From: Rikenellaceae bacterium
GTDB taxonomy: Bacteria; Bacteroidota; Bacteroidia; Bacteroidales; UBA932
Reading direction: 5' to 3'
Assembly (NCBI GenBank): GCA_900771005.1
Contig: CAAGMI010000060.1
Location: forward strand, 1-64,000
Length of the DNA stretch: 64,000 nucleotides
Shown: piece by piece, positions 24,913 to 33,858 of the stretch
Numbering within the stretch: position 1 is the stretch's first letter
Layout: the number at the start of each line of letters is the position of its first letter
The notes under the pieces: generated by a model
Database searches by the model: none
What the model saw: the letters and a program-made list of their open reading frames with translations, nothing else
Told to the model about the DNA's origin: nothing
Made by a program: the position numbers and the translations under genes

Positions 24913-27069
24913 CTAGAACGGGTAACCAACACCGAAGTGGATGGCGAATGCTTTCGACTTGAAGCATTCATCGATGCTTATCCATCTGTTACCTTCCTTT
25001 CTTGAAGGGTTGTAAGCCTGGAATCCTCCGTCCAGACGGAGCAGGATGAAATCAAGGTTCACCCTCAATCCCAATCCCCAGTCGGCTGCCAGACTTTTAT
25101 AGAAGTCATTGAAATGGAAGATGCATTCCGGTACGTCTCCTCCTGTCAGCCAAATGTTTCCGACATCAGCGAACAGTGCCCCCTCAAGTTTTGAAAACAT
25201 CTTGAAACGATATTCCAGGTTGGCTTCCAATTTCATGTCACCGGTCTGGTTAGGGATTGCGAATATATTCATATCAGAGGCGAAACCCGGTCCGATGGCT
25301 TTTGCCTGCCAACCTCTCAGACTGTTTGCACCACCACTGTAGAACGCCTTTTCGTACGGCATGGCCGTTGAATTTCCGTAAGCGTAGCCAAGTCCGGCAA
25401 GGAATCTGAAAGCCAGTGTATTGCCATCGTTCTTTCCCCAGCTGATACCGCGGGAAAGGTTTATCTCCCCTCTTACATACTGAGCGTAAGGAGAACCGAA
25501 AATAGTCCTCCGTCCCTTGTCATCAACCGGAAGAAGATTATTGAACAGGCTGATCACGTTGCCGGAAACTCCGAAAGAGAACTGTTCTATATGGTACGAA
25601 CCCTTCGGTATCACGTCAGTGGTTGTGCTCCTGATAATGGCCCCGTCTATTCCGGCATCCATATGGCTTGTGTATTGCGCAGCCATATATGGATACTTCT
25701 CCAAGGTTTTCATGAAGTCATCGCTCACCGCGGCCATTTTGATGAAATTCAACTGCAGAGGGTTGATCTGATATCTTGTCGTCCTGTTGAAGGATCCCGT
25801 ATAGCCGAACGAACCTGATGCGATATGTCTGGTGAATTCGGGACGGTTCTGGTAATTGAAGGACAACTTGATTTCCGTACGCGGCAGATTTCCGCCCTTG
25901 AATACGGAATAAGGCAGTCCGACGAAACGTGGAAGGCTGAGACTGGTTGATGCTCCGAATTCATTGGAATGTACGTTCCTGTCGTTCAGTTTGAAGAGGA
26001 AGTTGCCGCTCACGTTGACATTCAACCACTCGCCTCCGTGGAAGATATTCTTATGATAGAATGTTACCTTCGGCGTGACACCGATCAGTCCTGTAGAGTT
26101 GGTGGAAAGTTCAAGATTGGTCTTGAATCCTTTCATCTCGGCTTCCTTGAGGGTGATATGACAATCAACAGTGGCCGTGTCCGATGCGTTCATTTCAATT
26201 GTCACTGTACTGAAAAGCCTCAGTGACGCAAGTCTTGAGTAAGTGTTGTTGACGTTTTTCTCACTATACCAGTCACCAGGATATATCGTATTGAGGTTCT
26301 TGATGATATTCGGGTTTATTTTGACCGTTGATGCATGTGATACGTTGACTTCCCCTATCTTGAATTTCCTTATCTGTCTTGCGTTCTGCTCGGATTCATT
26401 GCGTGAATAATTGCCTATTCTATACTTGAGCAATGTCTCCCCCTGCTTGGAAACCGTATCCGCGACAAACGAGTAATTGCTCTTGCTGAAATCGTAGTAA
26501 CCGAGGTTTCTGAAATAGTCCGCGCTTCTCGAGCTCTCCTGCTCAAGCAGCTTTTCGGAAAGGAAAGAGCCCTCCTTTACCAGCGAATTGCCCAGGTCTG
26601 CGTAGAATTCATCGGAAAATTCGCCCTGAGGGATTTCGTACTCTATCCCTGTGATGCTCTTGCGCTCCCCCAGGTCTATCCTGTACGTAACGTGGGTGAT
26701 CTTCTTTTTTGTGCTCACTTCCGCTTCTACGTCGGAATTGTAATACCCGAGATATTCAAGATGGGTTCTGATGTTCGAGACTGATTCGTTGACAAGGTCC
26801 TTGTCGAAAACAACCGGTTCGGTACCTATTTTCTCAAAAACCTTTCCTCCCCAGCAATAAATGCTCATCAGCGGAGACCAGTCACCGATGAATCTTCCGT
26901 TCGCCTGCTGCTTGATGTACGGAGTGATGTCTGAAGCGGAAAGTTTTTCATCCGATATGAACGTCACTTCATTCTTTGCAAGTCTGGACTGGTCAGGTGC
27001 AAGCGATCGGGTTGTACTGCAGGATACAACCAGACAAAGGAGCATTGCAAATAGACCGATCCGTTTCAT
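24913..27069 (-). CDS. TamA-like Omp85 lipoprotein (POTRA plus surface-antigen barrel)
   Basis: 718 aa from the ATG at 27069. Signal peptide with lipobox VVSC (C17 lipidated), which is typical of the Bacteroidota TamL form of TamA. POTRA-like repeats fill about 30-350; the Omp85 barrel follows, with SGGANSLRGWQAKAIGPG (the RGW/RGF barrel motif of lid loop 6) and a C-terminal strand ending in phenylalanine (HFGVGYPF). Expected role: outer-membrane protein or lipid traffic with TamB. A longer reading to 27210 would cross the divergent promoter and is rejected. -7 box TAAATTTG lies 8 nt before the start. Confidence 0.85.
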   Translation of the reverse strand: MKRIGLFAMLLCLVVSCSTTRSLAPDQSRLAKNEVTFISDEKLSASDITPYIKQQANGRFIGDWSPLMSIYCWGGKVFEKIGTEPVVFDKDLVNESVSNIRTHLEYLGYYNSDVEAEVSTKKKITHVTYRIDLGERKSITGIEYEIPQGEFSDEFYADLGNSLVKEGSFLSEKLLEQESSRSADYFRNLGYYDFSKSNYSFVADTVSKQGETLLKYRIGNYSRNESEQNARQIRKFKIGEVNVSHASTVKINPNIIKNLNTIYPGDWYSEKNVNNTYSRLASLRLFSTVTIEMNASDTATVDCHITLKEAEMKGFKTNLELSTNSTGLIGVTPKVTFYHKNIFHGGEWLNVNVSGNFLFKLNDRNVHSNEFGASTSLSLPRFVGLPYSVFKGGNLPRTEIKLSFNYQNRPEFTRHIASGSFGYTGSFNRTTRYQINPLQLNFIKMAAVSDDFMKTLEKYPYMAAQYTSHMDAGIDGAIIRSTTTDVIPKGSYHIEQFSFGVSGNVISLFNNLLPVDDKGRRTIFGSPYAQYVRGEINLSRGISWGKNDGNTLAFRFLAGLGYAYGNSTAMPYEKAFYSGGANSLRGWQAKAIGPGFASDMNIFAIPNQTGDMKLEANLEYRFKMFSKLEGALFADVGNIWLTGGDVPECIFHFNDFYKSLAADWGLGLRVNLDFILLRLDGGFQAYNPSRKEGNRWISIDECFKSKAFAIHFGVGYPF

Positions 27070-27077
27070 TTTCTTAG

Positions 27078-27085
27078 CAAATTTA
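27078..27085 (-). promoter_or_regulatory. -7 box of the TamA-like gene (near-leaderless)
   Basis: TAAATTTG on the minus strand, ending 8 nt before the ATG; paired with a divergent box at 27100-27107. Confidence 0.5.
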
Positions 27086-27099
27086 GTAAAATTAATGAG

Positions 27100-27107
27100 T
27101 ATCTTTG
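27100..27107 (+). promoter_or_regulatory. -7 box of the SpoU methyltransferase gene (near-leaderless)
   Basis: TATCTTTG ends 5 nt before the ATG at 27113, so transcription should start at or beside the start codon. Confidence 0.55.
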
Positions 27108-27112
27108 TAGAT

Positions 27113-27808
27113 ATGACTAACGCAGATATCAAATATGTCCGTTCCCTGAGGGAAAAGAAATTCAGGGATGAATACGGGCTCTTCACCGTGGAAGGAGAAA
27201 AGATGGTCAAAGAGGCCGTCGATTCCTCATTCGATGTGGTGGATATCTATAGAAAGGAAGACATAGGAGAGGATGCTATGGCAAGGATCAGCTCTTTCAG
27301 CACACCGTCACCGGTGCTTGCGGTAGTCAGGCAGAAGCACTGGGAAAAACCTTCCCTTGACAGCGGTCTCTTCCTCGCTCTCGATTCGGTTCGTGATCCC
27401 GGGAATATGGGAACCATAATCAGACTCGCGGACTGGTTCGGCATAGAAGCCGTGTTTGCCTCTGAAGATTCGGTGGAACTTTATAATCCGAAGGTCATCC
27501 AGTCCACAATGGGGGCCATTTTCAGAAAAAAGGTGATTTTCTGCAGCATCCCGGATCTTTGTGATGAGTTCAGGGGTCTTGGAAGAGAGGTGTATGGCAC
27601 CTTCCTTGACGGCGAGAACATATATACCAGGCACCTGGACAAAGAAGGGCTTGTCATAATGGGAAATGAATCCAACGGTATCAGTGACGAAGTCAGGGCG
27701 AGAGTCTCAGGGAAGCTTCTCATCCCTTCATTCGCCAAAGGGCCTACCGCTGAATCCCTTAACGTTGCCGTAGCTACAGCCATAACTCTATCTGAATTCA
27801 GGCGATGA
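27113..27808 (+). CDS. SpoU/TrmH family RNA 2'-O-methyltransferase
   Basis: 231 aa. N-terminal substrate-binding part (FTVEGEKMVKEA, 23-34) and a SPOUT domain with the three knot motifs: FLALDSVRDPGNMGTIIR, VIMGNESNGIS and PTAESLNVAVATAITL. Methylates ribose in rRNA or tRNA using SAM; position unknown. I choose the ATG at 27113; the longer frame from 26861 lies inside the divergent gene. A -7 box ending 5 nt upstream implies a leaderless mRNA. Its stop overlaps the amylase start (ATGA). Confidence 0.9.
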   Translation: MTNADIKYVRSLREKKFRDEYGLFTVEGEKMVKEAVDSSFDVVDIYRKEDIGEDAMARISSFSTPSPVLAVVRQKHWEKPSLDSGLFLALDSVRDPGNMGTIIRLADWFGIEAVFASEDSVELYNPKVIQSTMGAIFRKKVIFCSIPDLCDEFRGLGREVYGTFLDGENIYTRHLDKEGLVIMGNESNGISDEVRARVSGKLLIPSFAKGPTAESLNVAVATAITLSEFRR

Positions 27809-29040
27809 CGATATATCAGGTACTGCCGCGTTTATGGGGCAAAGGTAAAATGTCTGATTGGGATAAGGATACGTTCTCTTATCTCAAGTCTCTGGGTATA
27901 TCATACATCTGGTTTACCGGGATAATACGCCATGCCAGCGGAAAGGAGTATGTCAAAGGAAATCCGGGCTCCCCTTACGCCATTTCGGATTATCACGACG
28001 TCAATCCGTATCTGTCCGACGATCCGGACAGAAGGATGGATGAGTTCAAGAATCTTGTCAAGCGTGCTCACCGCAATGGATTGAAAGTGCTCATCGACTT
28101 TGTTCCCAACCACGTTTGCGCTGATTACTGCGGGGACATACCGACATACGACTGGCATGATTATGACTGGAGCGATACCAGAAAGATAAATTATTCCGCT
28201 CCGGGCGCATGGGACAGAATGCTGGAAGTGATTCTGTTCTGGGCGGATAAAGGCGTTGACGGATTCAGATGCGATATGGTCGAGCTCGTCGATGCATCCT
28301 TTTTCAAATGGATGACGAGTGAGGCAAAGAAAAAGTATCCGGGGCTGAAATTTGTCGCGGAAGTCTATCAGAAGGAAAATTACAGGAAATACCTCGACAT
28401 AGCCGGATTTGACCTTTTATATGACAAATCCGGGGCGTATGACAGTCTCATATCCATCATGCACGGTGGGGACATACGGTCCCTGTCCTGGAACTGGCAA
28501 TGGCTCGGTGATATGCAGCCGAGAATGTTGAACTTCCTTGAGAACCACGACGAAGTGCGTCTGAGCAGGCCGGACTATGCGGCACTCGCCTATTCCGCTC
28601 TGTTCAATACAGCGTCCTTCATGCTATACTTCGGTCAGGAGATAGATGAGCGTGCGGAAGAATCCGACAATTCGAGGACTTCCATATTCAATTTCGTGAA
28701 GCTCGCTTCTATGAAAAGGCTTTCAAAGTATATCCATAACGGCAAAGGACTGACCAAATCAGAGGAAATCACGCTTGAAAGGCACAGGGAGATAGTCGGT
28801 CTCTCATCAAGAATCAGGGAATATGACAACTATGACCTTCTGTACTGCAATTCAGGAGAAGTCTTCCCTTTCCTCAGATATTCATCTTCCGAAGCATATC
28901 TGATAGCCTGCAACTTTCAGGAAAATGAGGTCGAGACGGAGATCGTCATACCGGAGGACGCAAAAAAGAAATGCCGCCTCGGAAGAGACAGCATTTCAGT
29001 CAGAGTCAAATCTCACGATTGCATCATACTACCACTCTAG
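27805..29040 (+). CDS. GH13 alpha-amylase family glycoside hydrolase, cytoplasmic
   Basis: 411 aa, no signal peptide. TIM-barrel with the four GH13 regions: VLIDFVPNH (95-103), GFRCDMVE with nucleophile D157, FVAEVYQ with acid/base E186, and FLENHDEVR with D249. A C-terminal beta domain of about 70 residues (from about 335) completes it; length is short for the family, as there is little domain B. It probably acts on internal alpha-glucans or maltooligosaccharides. Coupled to the SpoU gene; 12 nt of its 3' end overlap the convergent phosphofructokinase gene. Confidence 0.9.
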   Translation: MTIYQVLPRLWGKGKMSDWDKDTFSYLKSLGISYIWFTGIIRHASGKEYVKGNPGSPYAISDYHDVNPYLSDDPDRRMDEFKNLVKRAHRNGLKVLIDFVPNHVCADYCGDIPTYDWHDYDWSDTRKINYSAPGAWDRMLEVILFWADKGVDGFRCDMVELVDASFFKWMTSEAKKKYPGLKFVAEVYQKENYRKYLDIAGFDLLYDKSGAYDSLISIMHGGDIRSLSWNWQWLGDMQPRMLNFLENHDEVRLSRPDYAALAYSALFNTASFMLYFGQEIDERAEESDNSRTSIFNFVKLASMKRLSKYIHNGKGLTKSEEITLERHREIVGLSSRIREYDNYDLLYCNSGEVFPFLRYSSSEAYLIACNFQENEVETEIVIPEDAKKKCRLGRDSISVRVKSHDCIILPL

Positions 29041-30261
29041 AATCTTCTTGAAGTCATAGTCCTCCGGATTTGAGACATACTTCTTCGCTGCCTCATAATC
29101 TGCCGGGGTGATGTATTGTGCGATGTTCTTATAATAGTTCTGGGCTATGCCGCCTTCCATATCAACACGGCGTGGCGGAATCTTTCCCTCCTCGTTCTGG
29201 AGATCGTGGAGATACAGAGGCTTTGCATTGCCGAATGCATCCACATATACCATACATCCTGTTTCACCCTTTTCGAAGAGCTCATATGCGCCCATTGCAA
29301 GTTCGGTGCAATAGCTGAGGTCATAGGCGATAGGATCCTGACAGCGGACATCATAACCGATTTCAACAGGACGTGTCTTGACTCCCTTCATTCCGATCTT
29401 CTTGAATTCCTTCTCGAGAAGTTCGTTGAAAAGAACAGCCTTGCTGATCTTGCCGAGTTCAGGGTGACCGTGTTCGTCATAAGTCATGGTGACACCGGCA
29501 TCCTTTATATCCTTAGGATCGAGATCGTGGAATACGCCCTCAGCAACCACTACGGTACCGTATCCTATACCGAGAATAGATCTCTTGAGGATTGCCGAGA
29601 TGGTGAGCTTGATGATCTTGTCAATGTTTATGGCGGTCTTGCTGAACATCTCAGGTATGATGGTCATAGGACAATGTGTAGCCTCTCCTATTCCGAGAGC
29701 AAGATGGCCTGCACTGCGTCCCATGGCAGAAATGAGAAGCCAGTTCCCGGAAGTGCGCGCATCCTCATAGATAGTCCTTGCGATGTGTGCGCCTTCATCC
29801 TTTGCAGAATTGAATCCGAAAGTAGGAGTGTTCTGAGGAAGTGGAAGGTCATTGTCTATTGTCTTCGGGACATGGATGTTGTGGATCGGGTATTTCTTGG
29901 CTTCAAGGAACTTTGCAATGCGGTTTGCGGTTGAAGCTGTATCGTCGCCGCCGACTGTCACAAGAAGCTTGACGTCATTCTTCTTGAAGAGGTCAAGGTT
30001 GAAATTCTTTTCGAAATCCTCGTCGGTAGGTTTGAAACGGCTCATCTGCAAGTATGATCCGCCCCTGTTGAAATAAGCGTCCGCCTTGAAGAAATCAAGG
30101 TCTTCCGTACGAGGGTTCTGGTTGAACAATCCGCTGTAACCTCCGTGAAGTCCGATTACGCGGTAGCCGTTGGACAGGAATGTCTTGGCTACGGAGCAGA
30201 CGACGGTATTCATTCCCGGAGCCGGGCCGCCGCCACAAAGAATAATAATTGATCCTTTCAT
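29029..30261 (-). CDS. Pyrophosphate-dependent 6-phosphofructokinase
   Basis: Phosphorylates fructose 6-phosphate, cytoplasmic glycolysis/gluconeogenesis. 410 aa. The phosphoryl-donor motif is GGDDT (104-108): aspartate at 107 in place of glycine is the mark of the PPi-using enzymes, supported by K133 in PKTIDND (132-138), where D136 is catalytic. Other family parts: GGGPAPGMN (10-18), MGRSAGHLA, and AEGVF. PPi-PFK is reversible, so it can serve both directions. No close promoter box found. 80 nt separate its start from the TSCPD lipoprotein stop. Confidence 0.92.
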   Translation of the reverse strand: MKGSIIILCGGGPAPGMNTVVCSVAKTFLSNGYRVIGLHGGYSGLFNQNPRTEDLDFFKADAYFNRGGSYLQMSRFKPTDEDFEKNFNLDLFKKNDVKLLVTVGGDDTASTANRIAKFLEAKKYPIHNIHVPKTIDNDLPLPQNTPTFGFNSAKDEGAHIARTIYEDARTSGNWLLISAMGRSAGHLALGIGEATHCPMTIIPEMFSKTAINIDKIIKLTISAILKRSILGIGYGTVVVAEGVFHDLDPKDIKDAGVTMTYDEHGHPELGKISKAVLFNELLEKEFKKIGMKGVKTRPVEIGYDVRCQDPIAYDLSYCTELAMGAYELFEKGETGCMVYVDAFGNAKPLYLHDLQNEEGKIPPRRVDMEGGIAQNYYKNIAQYITPADYEAAKKYVSNPEDYDFKKILEW

Positions 30262-30341
30262 ATCTTGAAATAAAATGTTTGCTGAAACAGTCCGCTAATT
30301 TACCAACTTCCCGCAACAATTCAAAAGGCCACGTATGCGTA

Positions 30342-30740
30342 CTATTGAAGATATTTCAATGCTTTTGACAGTTGATCGGGGCAACTCGTACCTTTACCGC
30401 CGCAATCGATACCTTCAAGCCTGGAAATGGCTTCTTCCACGGCCATCCCTTCAATCAGTTTGGCGATTCCCTGCGTGTTTCCCGAACACCCGTTCGTAAA
30501 TGCGACATTAAGTACAATCCCATCCTTTACCGATATGTCGATCCGTGTCGAGCATACTCCCGAAGGCCTTACGCTGACTGTGCGTACACCGTCTTCGCCG
30601 ATAACGTCGCTGAGGACGGTAACATCGAACTCGGAAACAACCGTCTCTGCCGGCTGGTTTTCCGCCTTCTCTCCGTTTTTACAGGAAATTGCTGATAGAA
30701 GCGATGATAGAACCATAAACGAAACAAGTATTTTTTTCAT
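30342..30740 (-). CDS. TSCPD-domain lipoprotein
   Basis: 132 aa. Signal peptide with lipobox SAISC (C20), a spacer (21-55), then a TSCPD domain (about 56-132) closely like the free-standing TIGR03905 proteins: GVCSTRIDI, GCSGNTQGIAKLIEGM and CGGKGTSCPDQL, with cysteines C63, C85, C113 and C120. TSCPD domains also cap some vitamin-B12-dependent ribonucleotide reductases, and are thought to bind metal or act in redox. Known stand-alone members are about 80 aa and cytoplasmic, so a membrane-anchored, periplasm-facing version is odd. 3 nt after the TfoX-like gene. Function unknown. Confidence 0.8.
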   Translation of the reverse strand: MKKILVSFMVLSSLLSAISCKNGEKAENQPAETVVSEFDVTVLSDVIGEDGVRTVSVRPSGVCSTRIDISVKDGIVLNVAFTNGCSGNTQGIAKLIEGMAVEEAISRLEGIDCGGKGTSCPDQLSKALKYLQ

Positions 30741-30743
30741 ATT

Positions 30744-31079
30744 TCAATTGTTTTTTGAAGAACCTTTCTTTTTGCGCGGCCGGGATATCGGCAGATCATC
30801 ATAGCAGGCTTGTGCCAGATGGCATAACTGCCTGTAATCCATGGATTCGTCAATTACCACGAAAAGTTTCGATCCGGGGAACAATTCTTTGCGTTCGGCA
30901 TCCGGAAGAAGCCTGTCCACCGTGGGGCCCGGTTCAAACAGGAATTCACCATCGAATATGAATCCCAACACTTTACCGGCCATATGGAGCACATATCCTC
31001 CGAACATCCTTCTGGATGTCACCACATCCAGACTGGAGAACTTCTCCATGATATATTCCATATAGTCTTGATCGCGCAC
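30744..31079 (-). CDS. TfoX/Sxy N-terminal domain protein
   Basis: 111 aa, matching the TfoX N-terminal domain (RRMFGGYVLHMAGKVLGFI, 24-42), followed by a basic tail (RPRKKKGSSKNN). Full-length TfoX/Sxy regulates competence in gamma-proteobacteria, but short single-domain proteins like this are common and uncharacterised. The start at 31079 is a GTG; a -7 box (TAACTTTG) ends only 4 nt upstream, so a leaderless GTG start is plausible; an in-frame ATG at 31061 is the alternative. Confidence 0.75.
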   Translation of the reverse strand: MRDQDYMEYIMEKFSSLDVVTSRRMFGGYVLHMAGKVLGFIFDGEFLFEPGPTVDRLLPDAERKELFPGSKLFVVIDESMDYRQLCHLAQACYDDLPISRPRKKKGSSKNN

Positions 31080-31083
31080 ACTT

Positions 31084-31091
31084 CAAAGTTA
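31084..31091 (-). promoter_or_regulatory. -7 box of the TfoX-like/TSCPD pair (near-leaderless)
   Basis: TAACTTTG on the minus strand, 4 nt before the GTG start; only 5 nt separate it from the divergent box. Confidence 0.45.
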
Positions 31092-31096
31092 ATCAT

Positions 31097-31104
31097 TATA
31101 TTTG
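31097..31104 (+). promoter_or_regulatory. -7 box of the gene at 31112 (near-leaderless)
   Basis: TATATTTG ends 7 nt before the ATG at 31112. Confidence 0.5.
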
Positions 31105-31111
31105 TAACGGT

Positions 31112-31756
31112 ATGAGGAAAATCGTACTGTTTCTTATTCTTTTCTGTATCCCGGCAGTAATGGCGGGACAGAATGAAGATGCTGTCCGACAAGAGCATAA
31201 GGCCCGTGAAACCGAAAGCTACATGAAAGTGTTCCGGGCATACGGGAACACTTTGCGCGGTACCGGCATTCCGTCCCCGAATTTCGAAACCAAGACACAG
31301 AAGGCGGCAAGGATCAACATGCAGACTTATTCCAGTGTCAGGAGTTCCGTTGACTACAATCTGGATTTTTACAGAGTCCATATCTTCAATGATTCCGTGT
31401 CCGACGGTTGGAATCTGGCTTTCAATGCAGCTATGATAGTGGCCGGGTTATTTTTATCGCCACAGTTTTCCGTGCCTTACGGATACGTACCAGTTGACTA
31501 TACTGTGCCATTCCTTTATACGAAAATCCCGGGATGGGGCCCTGACCCGTACAGCTGGATGTACAGTCCAGAGAATATACCGCAATGCATCACAAGCGAA
31601 TTTGATGAGGCTACAGGCACTTACAAACAGGTAATGGTCGATTGGAATACGGTGTCGGGGTACACCTACAATCTGAATCCCAAGCCCGGAACGGATTCGA
31701 AGGCTCTTCCGGTTCAGCATTTCAATTCATTCGAAAAGAATGTCTTCGGATACTGA
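31112..31756 (+). CDS. Secreted protein of unknown function
   Basis: 214 aa. Signal peptide 1-19 (VMAGQ cleavage). The first mature part (20-65) is charged and helical; then a GWNLAFNAAMIVAGLFLSPQF stretch that is hydrophobic enough to be a membrane or buried segment; the last third is aromatic and proline rich (VPYGYVPVDYTVPFLY, GPDPYSWMY). No family recognised and no catalytic motif. Alone on its strand, with a -7 box just before it and ligA 25 nt downstream, so it may be co-transcribed with ligA. Confidence 0.65.
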   Translation: MRKIVLFLILFCIPAVMAGQNEDAVRQEHKARETESYMKVFRAYGNTLRGTGIPSPNFETKTQKAARINMQTYSSVRSSVDYNLDFYRVHIFNDSVSDGWNLAFNAAMIVAGLFLSPQFSVPYGYVPVDYTVPFLYTKIPGWGPDPYSWMYSPENIPQCITSEFDEATGTYKQVMVDWNTVSGYTYNLNPKPGTDSKALPVQHFNSFEKNVFGY

Positions 31757-31764
31757 TATTTTGT

Positions 31765-31772
31765 TAGATTTG
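31765..31772 (+). promoter_or_regulatory. -7 box of ligA
   Basis: TAGATTTG, 9 nt before the ATG at 31782. Confidence 0.4.
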
Positions 31773-31781
31773 TAAGTTAAT

Positions 31782-33836
31782 ATGGTTGATCAGGCAATCT
31801 TAGACAGAATCAATGAATTGAGGGCGGTTCTCACCGAGAATTCCCGCAGATATTATGTCGAAAGCGCTCCTACTATGAGCGATTTCGAGTATGATCGTCT
31901 GATGAGGGAGCTTGAAGACCTTGAGAAAGCTCACCCTGAATTTGACACGCCTGACTCCCCTACCCACAGAGTCGGCTCCGATCTTGACGTGACTGACAAT
32001 GTCAGGGGATTTGTCCAGAAGGAGCACAGGTATCCTATGTTGTCCCTGGGCAATACCTATTCCATTCAGGAAGTGGAGGAATTCTCAAACAGAGCGGACA
32101 AGACGCTCGATTCCGAGTTTACATATTGCTGCGAACTCAAGTTCGACGGTACGGCCATCTGTCTTACATACCGCGCCGGTAAACTTGTACAGGCTTTGAC
32201 GAGAGGAGACGGAGTCAAGGGAGATGATGTAACGAGCAATGTCAGGCACATTTCAAATATTCCTCAGCAGCTTCATGGCGATTATCCTGAGGAATTTGAG
32301 ATAAGAGGCGAAATCCTTATGCCCTATGATGCTTTCGACAGACTCAATTCAGACAGGATAGAAAATGAGGAATCCCCTTTCGCCAACCCACGCAATGCCG
32401 CTTCCGGATCACTCAAATTACTGGATCCGAATGAAGTTGAGAGTCGGGGATTATGGTGTACGCTCTATCATATTCCCGCACAGAGCCTGAGTTTCGACAC
32501 TCACGAGCATGCCTTGGACGCAGCTCAAAGCTGGGGTTTGCCTGTGTCCGAGCACAGACGTGTGGTAAGGGACATCAACGAGATAAAGGACTATATCGAC
32601 TATTGGGACAAGCAGAGGAGATTCCTGCCATATGCCACGGACGGCATAGTCATAAAGATAAACGAGCTGGCATTCCAACGTACCCTCGGGTACACGGCGA
32701 AGTCCCCGAGATGGGCTGTGGCTTATAAATTCCAGGCGGAGAAAGCCTGCACGGAGCTGCTCAGCATAGACTATCAGGTGGGCAGGACCGGGGCCGTCAC
32801 CCCTGTCGCCAATCTCAATCCCGTCCAGTTGTCAGGTACGACAGTCAAGCGTGCCACTCTTAACAATGCCGACCAGATGTCGGTGCTGGATGTGAGGATC
32901 GGCGATTTCGTGTATGTCGAGAAAGGTGGTGAGATCATCCCTAAAATCACAGGAATAAATATAGAAAAGAGAAGGCCCGGGACGCCGAAACCGGAATTCC
33001 CTGCCAACTGCCCGGATTGCGGGACCAAGCTTGTAAAGGCTGAAGGTGAAGCCAGATGGTTCTGCCCTAACCAGAACGGATGCGCAATGCAGATCAAGGG
33101 CAGGATGCTGCATTTCATCGGACGCAAGGCCATGGACATACTTGCCGGTGATGCTACCATTGAACAGCTCTATGATGCCGGCCTGGCCAGAACACCTGCA
33201 GACCTGTACGACATCAGCATTTACCAGCTTATGTCTCTGGAAGGATGGCAGGAAAAGTCGGCACAGCGTTTTATTGACAGCCTCGGCGAATCAAAGAAAG
33301 TCCCGTTCGAAAGGACGCTTTTCGCCCTCGGCATAAGAAATGTCGGAGAAACGACGGCGAGAATACTTGCAAGGTATTTCGGGAGCATAGATGCACTGGC
33401 AGTTGCCAGCCTCGAGCAGCTTCAGGAAGTTGATACGGTGGGAGAAATCATCGCGCAAAGCGTCTTCGACTTCCTTCACGATGAAGATCATCTGAAAGAG
33501 ATAGAAAGACTGCGTGGCAAGGGCCTGATATTTGAAATACAGGAAAGTGAGGATGCCGTTTCTTCCGCTCTGAACGGAAAGACCATAGTGGTTTCAGGCA
33601 ATTTCTCCATATCCCGTGACGAATTGAAGGAGATTATCAGGAAACACGGCGGGAAGGACAGCGGATCGGTCAGCGGCAGGACTTCATTCCTTATTGCGGG
33701 AGAAAAGCCCGGCCCGGAGAAAATACGCAAATGCGAACAGCTGGGTATTCCGGTACTCAGCGAGGAAGCCTTTTTCACCCTCCTTCCCGATACGCAGGGA
33801 CGGAAGGCGGTGACAGAAGAGCCGACATTGTTTTAG
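31782..33836 (+). CDS. ligA: NAD-dependent DNA ligase
   Basis: Seals nicks in DNA during replication and repair. 684 aa, normal. Domains in order: Ia (NAD binding), adenylation domain with the AMP-accepting K120 in CELKFDG, OB fold, a four-cysteine zinc finger (CPDC...CPNQNGC near 410-430), helix-hairpin-helix repeats, and a C-terminal BRCT domain (about 595-670, LNGKTIVVSGNFSISRDELK). Last residues end in EEPTLF. The alarmone-enzyme gene follows after 22 nt. Confidence 0.97.
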   Translation: MVDQAILDRINELRAVLTENSRRYYVESAPTMSDFEYDRLMRELEDLEKAHPEFDTPDSPTHRVGSDLDVTDNVRGFVQKEHRYPMLSLGNTYSIQEVEEFSNRADKTLDSEFTYCCELKFDGTAICLTYRAGKLVQALTRGDGVKGDDVTSNVRHISNIPQQLHGDYPEEFEIRGEILMPYDAFDRLNSDRIENEESPFANPRNAASGSLKLLDPNEVESRGLWCTLYHIPAQSLSFDTHEHALDAAQSWGLPVSEHRRVVRDINEIKDYIDYWDKQRRFLPYATDGIVIKINELAFQRTLGYTAKSPRWAVAYKFQAEKACTELLSIDYQVGRTGAVTPVANLNPVQLSGTTVKRATLNNADQMSVLDVRIGDFVYVEKGGEIIPKITGINIEKRRPGTPKPEFPANCPDCGTKLVKAEGEARWFCPNQNGCAMQIKGRMLHFIGRKAMDILAGDATIEQLYDAGLARTPADLYDISIYQLMSLEGWQEKSAQRFIDSLGESKKVPFERTLFALGIRNVGETTARILARYFGSIDALAVASLEQLQEVDTVGEIIAQSVFDFLHDEDHLKEIERLRGKGLIFEIQESEDAVSSALNGKTIVVSGNFSISRDELKEIIRKHGGKDSGSVSGRTSFLIAGEKPGPEKIRKCEQLGIPVLSEEAFFTLLPDTQGRKAVTEEPTLF

Positions 33837-33858
33837 TTAGTTAGAAAAGTGGTTGGAT

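Noticed and set aside
26861..27112. Upstream extension of the SpoU methyltransferase
   Set aside because: Lies in the coding region of the divergent TamA-like gene and across both promoters; family start is at 27113.
27070..27210. Upstream extension of the TamA-like gene
   Set aside because: Would remove the signal peptide and lipobox from the N-terminus and run into the SpoU gene.
30342..31079. Toxin-antitoxin pair
   Set aside because: Sizes and spacing fit, but the products are a TSCPD lipoprotein and a TfoX-like protein, not toxin or antitoxin families.
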